Below, piece after piece: positions 38,026 to 45,499 of a stretch of DNA of 64,000 nucleotides. A model generated the notes under the pieces. That model was not told where the DNA came from, did not search any database, and saw only the letters and a program-made list of their open reading frames with translations. The translations under genes were made by a program, and so were the position numbers. The stretch is taken from the NCBI RefSeq assembly GCF_900609065.1, contig NZ_UXAU01000025.1, forward strand, positions 1 to 64,000, written 5' to 3'. The DNA is from Arthrobacter ulcerisalmonis. GTDB taxonomy: Bacteria; Actinomycetota; Actinomycetes; Actinomycetales; Micrococcaceae. Each line of letters starts with the position of its first letter. The first letter of the stretch is position 1.

Positions 38026-38931
38026 GTGACTACCAGCAACCCCAGAGTTCGCAAAGCCGTGATCCCCGCTGCAGGGTTGGGCACCAGGTTTTTGCCCGCC
38101 ACCAAAGCGATGCCCAAGGAAATGTTGCCGGTGGTGGACAAACCAGCCATCCAATACGTAGTGGAGGAGGCTGTGGCCGTCGGGCTGAACGACATCCTCA
38201 TGATCACCGGGCGCAATAAGCGGGCACTGGAAGATCATTTCGATCGGGTTCCGTCCCTGGAAACGACGCTGGCGGAGAAGGGCGATGAGCGCAAGCTCGC
38301 CGCCGTCCAGGCCGCCAGCCAGCTTGGCGACATCCACTACGTCCGCCAAGGTGACCCCAACGGCCTGGGCCACGCCGTTCTCCGCGCCAAGCAGCACGTA
38401 GGCAACGAAGCCTTCGCGGTACTGCTGGGTGACGATCTGATCGATGCCAGGGACGAACTCCTGAGCACCATGATTGAGGTGCAGGCGCGAACTGGCGGGT
38501 CCGTCGTCGCCCTCATTGAAGTTGAGCCGTCGCAGATCAGTGCCTACGGCTGCGCTGATGTGAAGGTTATCCCGGGGGAGGACTACGTCCGTGTGGCGCG
38601 GCTCGTGGAGAAGCCCTCGGTCGAGGAAGCGCCGTCCAACCTGGCCGTCATCGGCAGGTACGTCCTGCACCCGGCCGTCTTCGGGGTCCTGGAAAACACC
38701 GGGCCAGGCCGCGGCGGCGAAATCCAACTGACGGACGCGCTCCAGGAACTGGCCACGGCCGACGGCGATGGGCGCGGGGTCTACGGCGTGGTCTTCCGGG
38801 GCCGCCGCTACGACACGGGAGACAAACTCAGTTACCTCAAGGCCTGCATCCAGCTGGCGGTCGACAGCGAAGATTTGGGCTCCGGCCTTCGTGAGTGGCT
38901 GCCGGGCTTCACAGCCGGGCTCTCCAAGTAG
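38026..38931 (+). CDS. galU: UTP--glucose-1-phosphate uridylyltransferase
   Basis: Makes UDP-glucose for envelope polysaccharides and glycolipids. 301 residues, normal for bacterial GalU. The nucleotidyl-transfer loop is AAGLGTRFLPATKAMPKEML, followed by DKPAIQYVVEEAV, and the C-terminal RRYDTGDKLSYLKA is typical. Four bases after its stop comes the ATG of a RimJ-like acetyltransferase; the moeA-type gene (glp) found between these two in mycobacteria is missing. Confidence 0.96.
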   Translation: MTTSNPRVRKAVIPAAGLGTRFLPATKAMPKEMLPVVDKPAIQYVVEEAVAVGLNDILMITGRNKRALEDHFDRVPSLETTLAEKGDERKLAAVQAASQLGDIHYVRQGDPNGLGHAVLRAKQHVGNEAFAVLLGDDLIDARDELLSTMIEVQARTGGSVVALIEVEPSQISAYGCADVKVIPGEDYVRVARLVEKPSVEEAPSNLAVIGRYVLHPAVFGVLENTGPGRGGEIQLTDALQELATADGDGRGVYGVVFRGRRYDTGDKLSYLKACIQLAVDSEDLGSGLREWLPGFTAGLSK

Positions 38932-38935
38932 CGTC

Positions 38936-39556
38936 ATGCGGCTTGGTCCCATCTGGCCGGTCACCCTCGAATGTGGTGACTTGGTGCTCCGGCCCATCAG
39001 GTACCGGGACAAGGGCGAGTGGACGGCCGTACGCGGCCGAAACAACGAGTGGCTGGAGCCTTGGGAGGCGTCAAACCCGGAACCGGGCGGGGCCCTGCCG
39101 AACTACCGGCAGATGGTCCGTTCGCTGAATTCACAGGCCTCTACGGGCACTGCCTTGCCCTTCCTGATCACTGAGCGGGGCCCGGCCCGGGCAGCTCCGG
39201 CGATCGTGGGGCAGTTGACGGTTTCGTCGATTGTGTGGGGCTCGGCCAAGATGGCCACTTTGGGCTACTGGGTGGACCAGGAGCGGGCCGGCCGGGGCAT
39301 TGCCCCCACCGCGGTGGCGCTCGCCACGGACCACTGTTTCCGGACGTTGGGGCTGCACCGGATGGAGATCAATATCCGGCCGGAAAACGGGCCAAGCCTC
39401 CGCGTCGTGGAGAAACTGGGCTTCCGGGACGAAGGCCTGCGTCCCCGGTACCTGCATATCAACGGGGAGTGGGCGGATCATCGCAGCTTCGCGCTGACGT
39501 CCGAAGAGATCCCGGCGGGGCTTCTGCATAGATGGTTGGCGTCCAGAGCGGTTTAA
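38936..39556 (+). CDS. RimJ-like GNAT N-acetyltransferase
   Basis: 206-residue GNAT protein of the RimJ/RimL group. It has the LVLRPIRYRDKGEW N-terminal block and the acetyl-CoA region GYWVDQERAGRGIAPTAVAL, then HRMEINIRPENGPSLRVVEKLGF. The likely substrate is a ribosomal or other protein N-terminus. ATG 38936 lies 4 nt after galU, with no clear ribosome-binding site, so coupling to galU translation is probable. It corresponds in position to Rv0995 (rimJ) of M. tuberculosis. Confidence 0.87.
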   Translation: MRLGPIWPVTLECGDLVLRPIRYRDKGEWTAVRGRNNEWLEPWEASNPEPGGALPNYRQMVRSLNSQASTGTALPFLITERGPARAAPAIVGQLTVSSIVWGSAKMATLGYWVDQERAGRGIAPTAVALATDHCFRTLGLHRMEINIRPENGPSLRVVEKLGFRDEGLRPRYLHINGEWADHRSFALTSEEIPAGLLHRWLASRAV

Positions 39557-39624
39557 ATCCAATGAATTGCGAGGTCAGGCACGACACACCGCATCCAATG
39601 CGGTGGCTGTTGCCATCCTGCTCA

Positions 39625-39630
39625 TACGGT
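39625..39630 (+). promoter_or_regulatory. -10 box TACGGT, leaderless geometry
   Basis: TACGGT is 7 nt before GTG 39638. Confidence 0.5.
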
Positions 39631-39637
39631 TTTGAGT

Positions 39638-40540
39638 GTGGACTTTCCCCTTAGCAGCTCAGTGATCCTTACGGCTGCCGTTGCACTGTGGTTGGTGTGG
39701 GTTGGTCCGTACGTTTTGCGGAACCGGCGGAGCCAGTTTGTCCCCGTCCTTGAGGTTCCGGCTGAGCCCGCTTTCGAAGAAACTACGGCCCCCTCAGCGG
39801 GTCTTGTACTGAATGTTTCCGCCCGGCAGGAGAGCGTCATGGAGAGCAGGACGAGTGGTGGCCCGGCCGCGGGTAACCCACCGCAAGGTCAATTCCGGAT
39901 CCGCTATGGCCGAACGGGCATCGCCCTGATTGGCGTGCTGGCCTTGGTCGTGGCGCTCATTTCCGGCGCCCTCTTGCCGTTCGGTGTGGGGCAGCCCGCG
40001 CTGCCGCTGATCTGCCTACTTCTTGGCGTGCTGGCGGTTGTGGGTCTGCGGCGGCTCGCGGTCCGAGATCGTGCCGCGCGAGTGAACGCCGCTTTCCGGG
40101 AGGCGATGGCGCCGGCCCCGCGCCAGCAGTCGCAGAACCGCGCTGAAACGCTCGACGCCGGCAAGGCGCCCTCGGAGGAGCCCCCTTTTGATGCGGAAGC
40201 GGACCGGCACGCACCCCGGCCGCTGACCGCCGTCGACCTCCGTGAAGCCGCAATGGCGGTTGCCGTGGCCGCGGGAGACCTTCCCGCAGCGATTGCTCCT
40301 GCCGGCCCGGCCAATACGCCGTGGGAGCCCGTGGAAGTTCCGAAGCCCGTCTACGTGGAGGCGGCCAAGGCCGAGCGCGCCGCGCCCGCTCCGCTGGAGC
40401 TGCCCGAGGCGCCGAAAGCCGTGGGCAAGCCGCTGCTGCGGCAGGGCGCAGTTGCGTCGGCCGCCCCGGCCGTGCAGCCCGCCAAGGCCAGCAGCGCCCT
40501 GGGAAACCTCGACGACGTCTTGCAGCGCCGCCGCGCCTAG
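39638..40540 (+). CDS. GlpR-like membrane protein (Rv0996-type)
   Basis: 300 residues with an N-terminal helix at about 8-24 ending WVGPYVLRNRR, two further helices at about 92-112 and 119-137, and a long Ala/Pro/Glu-rich cytoplasmic tail ending LDDVLQRRR. Gene order (galU, rimJ, membrane protein) matches Rv0993-Rv0996. In corynebacteria the equivalent protein, GlpR, is the membrane receptor for Glp, a MoeA-like protein acting with SepF in division; that partner gene is absent here. Start at GTG 39638 is set by the TACGGT box. Confidence 0.7.
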   Translation: MDFPLSSSVILTAAVALWLVWVGPYVLRNRRSQFVPVLEVPAEPAFEETTAPSAGLVLNVSARQESVMESRTSGGPAAGNPPQGQFRIRYGRTGIALIGVLALVVALISGALLPFGVGQPALPLICLLLGVLAVVGLRRLAVRDRAARVNAAFREAMAPAPRQQSQNRAETLDAGKAPSEEPPFDAEADRHAPRPLTAVDLREAAMAVAVAAGDLPAAIAPAGPANTPWEPVEVPKPVYVEAAKAERAAPAPLELPEAPKAVGKPLLRQGAVASAAPAVQPAKASSALGNLDDVLQRRRA

Positions 40541-40559
40541 AACCTTTCGGGGTGCTGGT

Positions 40560-40588
40560 TTGGCATCACGGCCGAAAATTTGTAGCCT
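40560..40588 (+). promoter_or_regulatory. Promoter of tRNA-Ala
   Basis: TTGGCA, 17 nt, TAGCCT; expected start about 28 nt before the mature tRNA. Confidence 0.6.
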
Positions 40589-40623
40589 AGGGTCACCGGT
40601 TCCGGTTTCCTGTAGCAACATCA

Positions 40624-40696
40624 GGGGCTATAGCTCAGTTGGTAGAGCGCTTCGTTCGCATCGAAGAGGTCAGGAGTTCGAATCTCCTTAGCTCCA
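40624..40696 (+). tRNA. tRNA-Ala(CGC)
   Basis: 73-nt cloverleaf without an encoded CCA. Acceptor stem GGGGCTA/TAGCTCC (one G-T pair), D arm GCTC...GAGC, anticodon stem CTTCG/CGAAG with loop TTCGCAT (anticodon CGC), T arm AGGAG-TTCGAAT-CTCCT. It decodes GCG. It is transcribed from its own promoter and followed by a terminator, and marks the left edge of the lanthipeptide-like region. Confidence 0.95.
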
Positions 40697-40705
40697 CACC
40701 CCAAT

Positions 40706-40753
40706 AATCCCCGCCAGTCCGCCGAAGTAGCGGCACCGGCGGGGATTCTTTTT
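40706..40753 (+). terminator. Rho-independent terminator of tRNA-Ala
   Basis: AATCCCCGCC pairs with GGCGGGGATT, followed by CTTTTT. Confidence 0.9.
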
Positions 40754-40803
40754 GCCCGGATTCCGGCGGCGTGGGACAGCCGTGTGGCAGACTGCACCGG
40801 CTG

Positions 40804-40917
40804 CTAATGGCAGGAGCACGTGCACGCCAGCTCCTCGGCCATGAATTCGTAGTCGGGCTCGATGTCCTCATACCTCGGCGGATCTTCACGGCGGTCCTCT
40901 TGTGTCATGGGTGGCAT
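40804..40917 (-). CDS. Possible small peptide ending CTCSCH
   Basis: A 37-residue ORF (34 if the second ATG at 40908 is used), divergent from the RiPP operon. It is acidic and polar, with Cys and Ser/Thr only at the very end: ELACTCSCH. That shape resembles a RiPP precursor with an acidic leader and a short thioether-prone core, but it could also be a small metal-binding protein or a chance ORF. No convincing ribosome-binding site is seen upstream of either ATG. The frame is open further to 41055. The rest of 40754-41135 has no other gene. Confidence 0.35.
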   Translation of the reverse strand: MPPMTQEDRREDPPRYEDIEPDYEFMAEELACTCSCH

Positions 40918-40931
40918 GGTACGGACTAGGT

Positions 40932-40946
40932 CCGACTTAAAGTCGG
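40932..40946. promoter_or_regulatory. 15-bp palindrome CCGACTT-A-AAGTCGG
   Basis: Perfect 7-bp inverted repeat with a one-base centre, 15 nt before the small divergent ORF and about 190 nt before the YidD-like gene. Candidate operator for the RiPP region; no regulator gene is linked. Confidence 0.4.
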
Positions 40947-41135
40947 GTCGCCAAAATGACCCGCAGAGGCCCGCCAGATCGGGGGAACCAAGAGCCGCCG
41001 AATGCGCCCTCCAAAAGACCACGAATGAATTAGCGCGGGGGATGGACAAACCCATCGCGCAGGGCCACTATGTCCCTTGCAGGCCGTCATCATCAGGTCC
41101 TCAGAACCCGAAATGAGCCTGCTTGAGGGGGCTCC

Positions 41136-41516
41136 ATGGCAACCTATGCCGTGCATGGGCACGGGCGCACGCAGGCAGGTCAGTGGCTGGATTCAGTCAT
41201 GGGCTGGGCTGCCTACGCGGCCGTCAAGGTGCTCATCCGGATCGCCCCCCGCCCCAACACCGAGTATCCCCAACCCGCGGGTGCGCACCGTTGGAGCCGC
41301 CTCCCGGTCACCTGGTTTGTGGGCGCATACCAGCGCTCACCCCTGCGTGATCGGCTCAAGTCGGAAGGCCGGCAGTGCGTGTACCTGCCTTCCTGCACCG
41401 AGTACGCCGAACGGGCTGTGCTCACCTACGGGTTCTGGCGTGGCCTGATGCTCACCGGTGACCGTTTTCGGAGATGCTCCGAGGGCGGGCACGGGAGCTA
41501 CGTCGACTTCCCGTGA
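41136..41516 (+). CDS. YidD-like protein at the head of the RiPP operon
   Basis: 126 residues. The C-terminal half, CVYLPSCTEYAERAVLTYGF (residues 81-100) and RFRRCSEGGHGSY, matches the YidD (membrane protein insertion efficiency factor) pattern with three conserved cysteines C81, C87 and C114. The N-terminal 70 residues, including the hydrophobic stretch VMGWAAYAAVKVLIRIA, take the place of the short amphipathic helix of ordinary YidD. ATG 41136 has GAGGGG upstream. A housekeeping yidD would sit beside rnpA/yidC; this copy instead opens an operon with a peptide precursor 30 nt downstream, so a role in export or membrane handling of the product is conceivable. Confidence 0.65.
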   Translation: MATYAVHGHGRTQAGQWLDSVMGWAAYAAVKVLIRIAPRPNTEYPQPAGAHRWSRLPVTWFVGAYQRSPLRDRLKSEGRQCVYLPSCTEYAERAVLTYGFWRGLMLTGDRFRRCSEGGHGSYVDFP

Positions 41517-41546
41517 AACAACATCACCTCTCCAGATGGAGCCATC

Positions 41547-41998
41547 ATGTCCCCCGAGCCATCGGACGCATTCAGCCAAAGTGAGTTCAGCAAACGCCTC
41601 AGCAACGCAGCCGCCACCACCGGCACCAAATCACTGCGTGGCTTTACCCTCGGCAAGAGTCCCACAGACGAAAATTGGCGGCTCTACCTCAACCTCGACC
41701 TGACCCATTATTTCGAATTCTCGCGTAAGGATGCGTCCACGCCGAGGAAATCGAACCTGGCAAGACGGTGGTCTGGCTCAACAGCGGCGCGCAGATCACC
41801 GAAACCACCTCACGGTCGCTGCCCGTGGAATTCCTGCAGGGCCAGGTCCGGACTGGGTTTTTGCGCGGACTCTCAGGCCTCAACAACCTGATGGCGTTGG
41901 ACTCTGAAGGCTGTCCGTGTTCAGGGTGCGCGCATTGCACCACGTCCTGTTCGTCCCTCCCGGGCGGCAGCTCGGTCGGGCTCAGCTGCGGCTGCTGA
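41547..41998 (+). CDS. RiPP (lanthipeptide-like) precursor, reading frame broken
   Basis: The ATG at 41547 (GGAG 6 nt upstream) opens a frame reading MSPEPSDAFSQSEF through NWRLYLNLDLTHYFEFSRKD; at about 41726-41736 sense moves to the -1 frame, which continues VHAEEIEPGKTVVWLNSG and ends at TGA 41996. Joined, they give about 150 residues: a leader-like first 120 and a C-terminus starting at GCPCSGCAHC and ending SCGC, with seven Cys among nine Ser/Thr, as in a lanthipeptide core. Either one base was lost (mutation or sequencing error) or frameshifting is used; no slippery heptamer is visible. Unshifted, the ATG frame ends at 41891 with no core. The stop is 2 nt before the kinase ATG. Confidence 0.6.
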
Positions 41999-42000
41999 TC

Positions 42001-43179
42001 ATGGGTGTGGGCGTCAACGTCCTCGAAGCGGCCGGGGCCGTAGCGAGCACTGCCGAGGAGATTTTGCCGCACCCGGGCGCGGCAGGGCTCCTTGGTGCCG
42101 CGGACGCCGTCGAACTCCTGCTGTCCCTGGACCTGCTGGCGCCCGCAGATCTCGTCGCGGGCCTGAGCGTCAAGGACGTGTCGCGCCGCAACCATAATTA
42201 CCGGGTGGAAAATAGCGGCGGCCGTTCCTTCCTGATCAAGCAGGCCAGCGATCCGGACAAGGCACGCACCGTGGCCAACGAAGCGCAGGTGTACGGACTG
42301 CTCGCCGGCCAGGCGCCACCCACCGTCAAAGCCGCCATCCCTGAACTGGTGCGCTACTTCGAGCCGGGGCTGCTGATCCTTGAACTGGACGCCGCCGCGG
42401 TCAGCCTTGCCGCCCACCACCGCACCGTCCGCCGGTTCCCGCCAGCGATCGCCGCGGGCCTCGGGCGCACGGTTGCGGCCCTGCACGGGCTCGACGGCGG
42501 GACCATCCGGACGCTCGCGCCGGTAGCCGACGGTCTCCCGCTGGTTTTCTCCTTCGACCGGCCAGACGTGACGGTGTACTACGGCGCCAGTGGAGCCAGC
42601 CTGCCCCTGTTCACCGCGCTCCACACCATGGGCGACTTCGCGGACCGGTTGGCGGACCTGCGAACCGAATGGACGCCGCAGTGCTTGATCCACGCTGATC
42701 TGCGGTTGGACAACTGCATCCTCCGGCCGGCGGAGCGGGTCCGCACGGGCAAGCACCTTCGCCTGGTCGACTGGGAGATGGCCATGTGGGGAGATCCCGC
42801 CTGGGATCTTGCTACCGTCATCAGCGAGTACCTGTCGCTCTGGCTCGACCACGCCCCGGTCAGTGAGGACACTCCACCCGAGCGGTTCCTTGATCACGGC
42901 GTCTTTGCCTTGGACCGATTGCAGCCCAGTGTCCAGGCGTTCTGGCGGGCGTATCGGGATGCCAGAACTGGCATCGAACCGGCAACCGAGGTGTGGGACC
43001 GGGCGGTCCGGTTTACGGCAGCGCGGCTGGTCCAGACCGCCTACGAGACCAGCCAATACCTGAGCGAACTCTCCGGACAGGTGGTGCTCAAACTCCAACT
43101 CGCCCACAACATCCTGGCGGACCCGACGGCTGCCAGCGTCGTCCTGCTCGGCGTCCCGGCCGGCGGCGGCGAACCGTGA
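42001..43179 (+). CDS. APH-fold kinase of the RiPP operon (LanK/TvaC-like)
   Basis: 392 residues of the aminoglycoside phosphotransferase fold. The Brenner motif is HADLRLDN (H231, D233, N238), followed by the metal-binding Asp in RLVDWEMAMWGDPAWDLA; the N-lobe lysine is in SFLIKQASD. In class V lanthipeptide and thioamitide pathways such kinases (LxmK, TvaC) phosphorylate Ser/Thr of the precursor before a HopA1-like lyase eliminates phosphate. Immediate position between a Ser/Cys-rich precursor and a HopA1-LanC protein argues for that role over antibiotic resistance. ATG 42001 is used; the frame is open upstream through the precursor gene. Stop overlaps the next GTG. Confidence 0.75.
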   Translation: MGVGVNVLEAAGAVASTAEEILPHPGAAGLLGAADAVELLLSLDLLAPADLVAGLSVKDVSRRNHNYRVENSGGRSFLIKQASDPDKARTVANEAQVYGLLAGQAPPTVKAAIPELVRYFEPGLLILELDAAAVSLAAHHRTVRRFPPAIAAGLGRTVAALHGLDGGTIRTLAPVADGLPLVFSFDRPDVTVYYGASGASLPLFTALHTMGDFADRLADLRTEWTPQCLIHADLRLDNCILRPAERVRTGKHLRLVDWEMAMWGDPAWDLATVISEYLSLWLDHAPVSEDTPPERFLDHGVFALDRLQPSVQAFWRAYRDARTGIEPATEVWDRAVRFTAARLVQTAYETSQYLSELSGQVVLKLQLAHNILADPTAASVVLLGVPAGGGEP

Positions 43180-45485
43180 CCAGCCAGCGCGGCGCCTTGG
43201 ACCAGGTGGCCACCGCCGTCGAAGCGACCACCATCATCGCGGATCACGGCTTCGCCTGGTTCGGCAAGCGCCCGCCCCGGCTCCCCGGCCACCTGCTGCG
43301 CGCCCTCGACCCGCCCGTACGGCGAAAATACCTGGTGGGTGCCCTGGCCGAACACCTCTACTCCTACTTCTACGTGAAGGGTTACCCCGCCCCCATGCAT
43401 TGGGAACCGGCCGACGCCGGCGGCCGGGACAGCGCCTTGGTGGACCGGCTGCGGCACGCCAACGCAGGAACCGGCACATGGGAAAGCGGTTGGCAGTCCG
43501 TCGCGTCCGCGAGTGCATCCAACACAGCGGACGACGCCGAGACGCACCTGGACCGCGACGGTATCCGGCTCGCGGTCCGCAACAAGGCCCTGCTCACCGG
43601 GGGCGCTCCCGGCCCGGTGTCGCTGCGGCTGCCGAACGAGCTTCCGGCCAGATCACCCGGCCATTACTTTGCCCTCTCTGATACGCCTTGGACGACGGGG
43701 ACGGACATTGTCCGGGTGTACTGGAACTGCACTCCGCGTGGGGCAGTGTCCTTGATGGCGGACCTGACCCGCACGCTCAACCGGGAGCAGGTCCCGTTCC
43801 GGTTCAAGGTCCTGGACGAACCAGGGTCCTACCATCGGTGCGACGCTGCGGTGCTCTATGTGGGCGCAGACGATTTTGCGCGCATCCGGCCGCACCTGGC
43901 CCGAGCCCAAGAGAACTCTGCGGCTGAACTCCATCCCGCAAGCCCGGTCTTCACCCAGCCGCTCGCGCCAGGAGTGTCGCTGGCCGAGGACGTGGATAAC
44001 GGCAGGTCCTTCGGAATGCACCGTTGCACGGCCCTCGCCGATGGCCTCGTCACGGCAGCGAGCGCTGGCGCCCCCCACCGAAACCGCATGGCCACCGTCG
44101 CCAGCCACCTCGACCAGGCCGGCATCAGCCTGGCCACGCCGCATCTGCGTCCGGGCTCAGAACGCTGCTACCAACCCTTCGTAGCGACCACCGCCCGGCA
44201 GCCAGCGGTATCGACCGCTCCACTGCGCCGCCCACAGCAGCTCGCCAGCTTCCGTGACGAGGCGCTCAGCATCGGCGCGGAGTTGCTCCGCAGCGCGCAG
44301 TGGGACGGGGACCGGTGTACGTGGCTTGGTTCCGTGGTGCCAGCGGGCGACAACAAAGTCCTTGCCACGCTCGGCCCCACCCTGTACGACGGGCTGGCGG
44401 GCGTGGCGCTGGTCCTCGCCCAATTGCACGCGGCCTCGGGGGAGCCCCAGTACGCTGACACGGCCCGCGCGGCGCTCCGCCAGGCGCTTGCCCTGGACGC
44501 CGCCGCAGCGGCTGGAGCTGCCGGACTCTTCGATGGCAGCTGCGGCCTGGCGCTCGCGGCCGCGCACGTGGGTGGAATGCTCGACGACGGGCCGTTGCGT
44601 GCCGAGGCCCGTCGCCTTGCGTCGTCGGCGCTTGAGCGGCCTGGCACCCAACTGGACCTCATCAGCGGGGTGGCTGGCAGGATCTTGGCGTCGCTGGAAC
44701 TGGCGCGATTGCTGGCTGCCCCGGAACTGGTGGACGCGGCAGCACTGTTGGGCGGGACCTTGATTGCCGCTGCGACGCACGCTGGTGACGGTCTTTCCTG
44801 GGGGACTACCAACCGCTCGCGCGAGTACCATCTGACGGGCCTATCGCACGGCACCGCCGGCGTGGCCATGAGCCTGATGGAACTCTACGGCGCCACGGGC
44901 GAGAGAATTTTTCGCGAGGCAGCGGAGCGTGGGTTTGGCTACGAACGGCAGTGGTTTGACCCCGGCGAGGGAAACTGGCCGGATCTCCGCGAGACCCAGG
45001 TATCCCGTTCCGTAGGTGGCGGTGCGCTCGCCTACTCCACCTACTGGTGCCACGGTGCACCAGGGATCGGCATCTCCCGGATCCGCGCCTGGCAACTCAC
45101 CGGGGACGCACGGTACCGCGAGGAGTCGCACACCGCACTGGCCACCACCAAGGCGTTCGTGGCCGGCATCGCCACCACGGACGGAACTGACCAGTCCATC
45201 TGCCACGGCCAACTGGGCAACGCCGCAGTCCTGGCGTACGGCAGCCTGGCGTTCGGCGTCGACTTCCCCGGCGGCGCCGATGCCGCTGCAGGTGTGGCGG
45301 CCCGGGGCATCACGCGCTTTGGTGCTGGCGGCCGTTGGCCGCTGGGAACGCCAGGCTGGAATCCCAGCCTGATGCTCGGTACCGCTGGTATCGCGCACGT
45401 CCTGCTCTGGCTGCAGTACCCTACCGGACCCCTCGTCCTCATCCCCGGCGGTGCGGCAGCGCGGCCGGGATTCATCACCACCTGA
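43176..45485 (+). CDS. HopA1-like lyase fused to LanC cyclase
   Basis: 769 residues. The N-terminal part (about 10-330) resembles the HopA1 effector-type lyase: IVRVYWNCTPRGAVSLMADL, PFRFKVLDEPGSYHRCDAAV, and AEDVDNGRSFGMHR. The C-terminal part (about 360-765) is a LanC-type alpha-toroid: LSHGTAG, zinc ligands C625 (WCHGAPGIG) and C676-H677 (CHGQLGN), and LMLGTAGIAHVLLWL at the end. Expected reaction: phosphate elimination from pSer/pThr, then Cys addition to form (methyl)lanthionine. Kinase stop and GTG start share GTGA. Both active halves appear intact. A fused lyase-cyclase partnered with a separate kinase is unusual. Confidence 0.78.
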   Translation: MTSQRGALDQVATAVEATTIIADHGFAWFGKRPPRLPGHLLRALDPPVRRKYLVGALAEHLYSYFYVKGYPAPMHWEPADAGGRDSALVDRLRHANAGTGTWESGWQSVASASASNTADDAETHLDRDGIRLAVRNKALLTGGAPGPVSLRLPNELPARSPGHYFALSDTPWTTGTDIVRVYWNCTPRGAVSLMADLTRTLNREQVPFRFKVLDEPGSYHRCDAAVLYVGADDFARIRPHLARAQENSAAELHPASPVFTQPLAPGVSLAEDVDNGRSFGMHRCTALADGLVTAASAGAPHRNRMATVASHLDQAGISLATPHLRPGSERCYQPFVATTARQPAVSTAPLRRPQQLASFRDEALSIGAELLRSAQWDGDRCTWLGSVVPAGDNKVLATLGPTLYDGLAGVALVLAQLHAASGEPQYADTARAALRQALALDAAAAAGAAGLFDGSCGLALAAAHVGGMLDDGPLRAEARRLASSALERPGTQLDLISGVAGRILASLELARLLAAPELVDAAALLGGTLIAAATHAGDGLSWGTTNRSREYHLTGLSHGTAGVAMSLMELYGATGERIFREAAERGFGYERQWFDPGEGNWPDLRETQVSRSVGGGALAYSTYWCHGAPGIGISRIRAWQLTGDARYREESHTALATTKAFVAGIATTDGTDQSICHGQLGNAAVLAYGSLAFGVDFPGGADAAAGVAARGITRFGAGGRWPLGTPGWNPSLMLGTAGIAHVLLWLQYPTGPLVLIPGGAAARPGFITT

Positions 45486-45499
45486 TTCAGGAGGAAACC

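Noticed and set aside
41768..41998. Independent 76-residue peptide in the -1 frame of the precursor
   Set aside because: The GTG at 41768 has no ribosome-binding site and coding sense in this frame extends upstream of it, so a broken longer gene explains it better.
42001..43179. APH-fold kinase as an aminoglycoside resistance gene
   Set aside because: Its position between a Cys/Ser-rich precursor and a HopA1-LanC protein, with overlapping junctions, fits a peptide kinase better.
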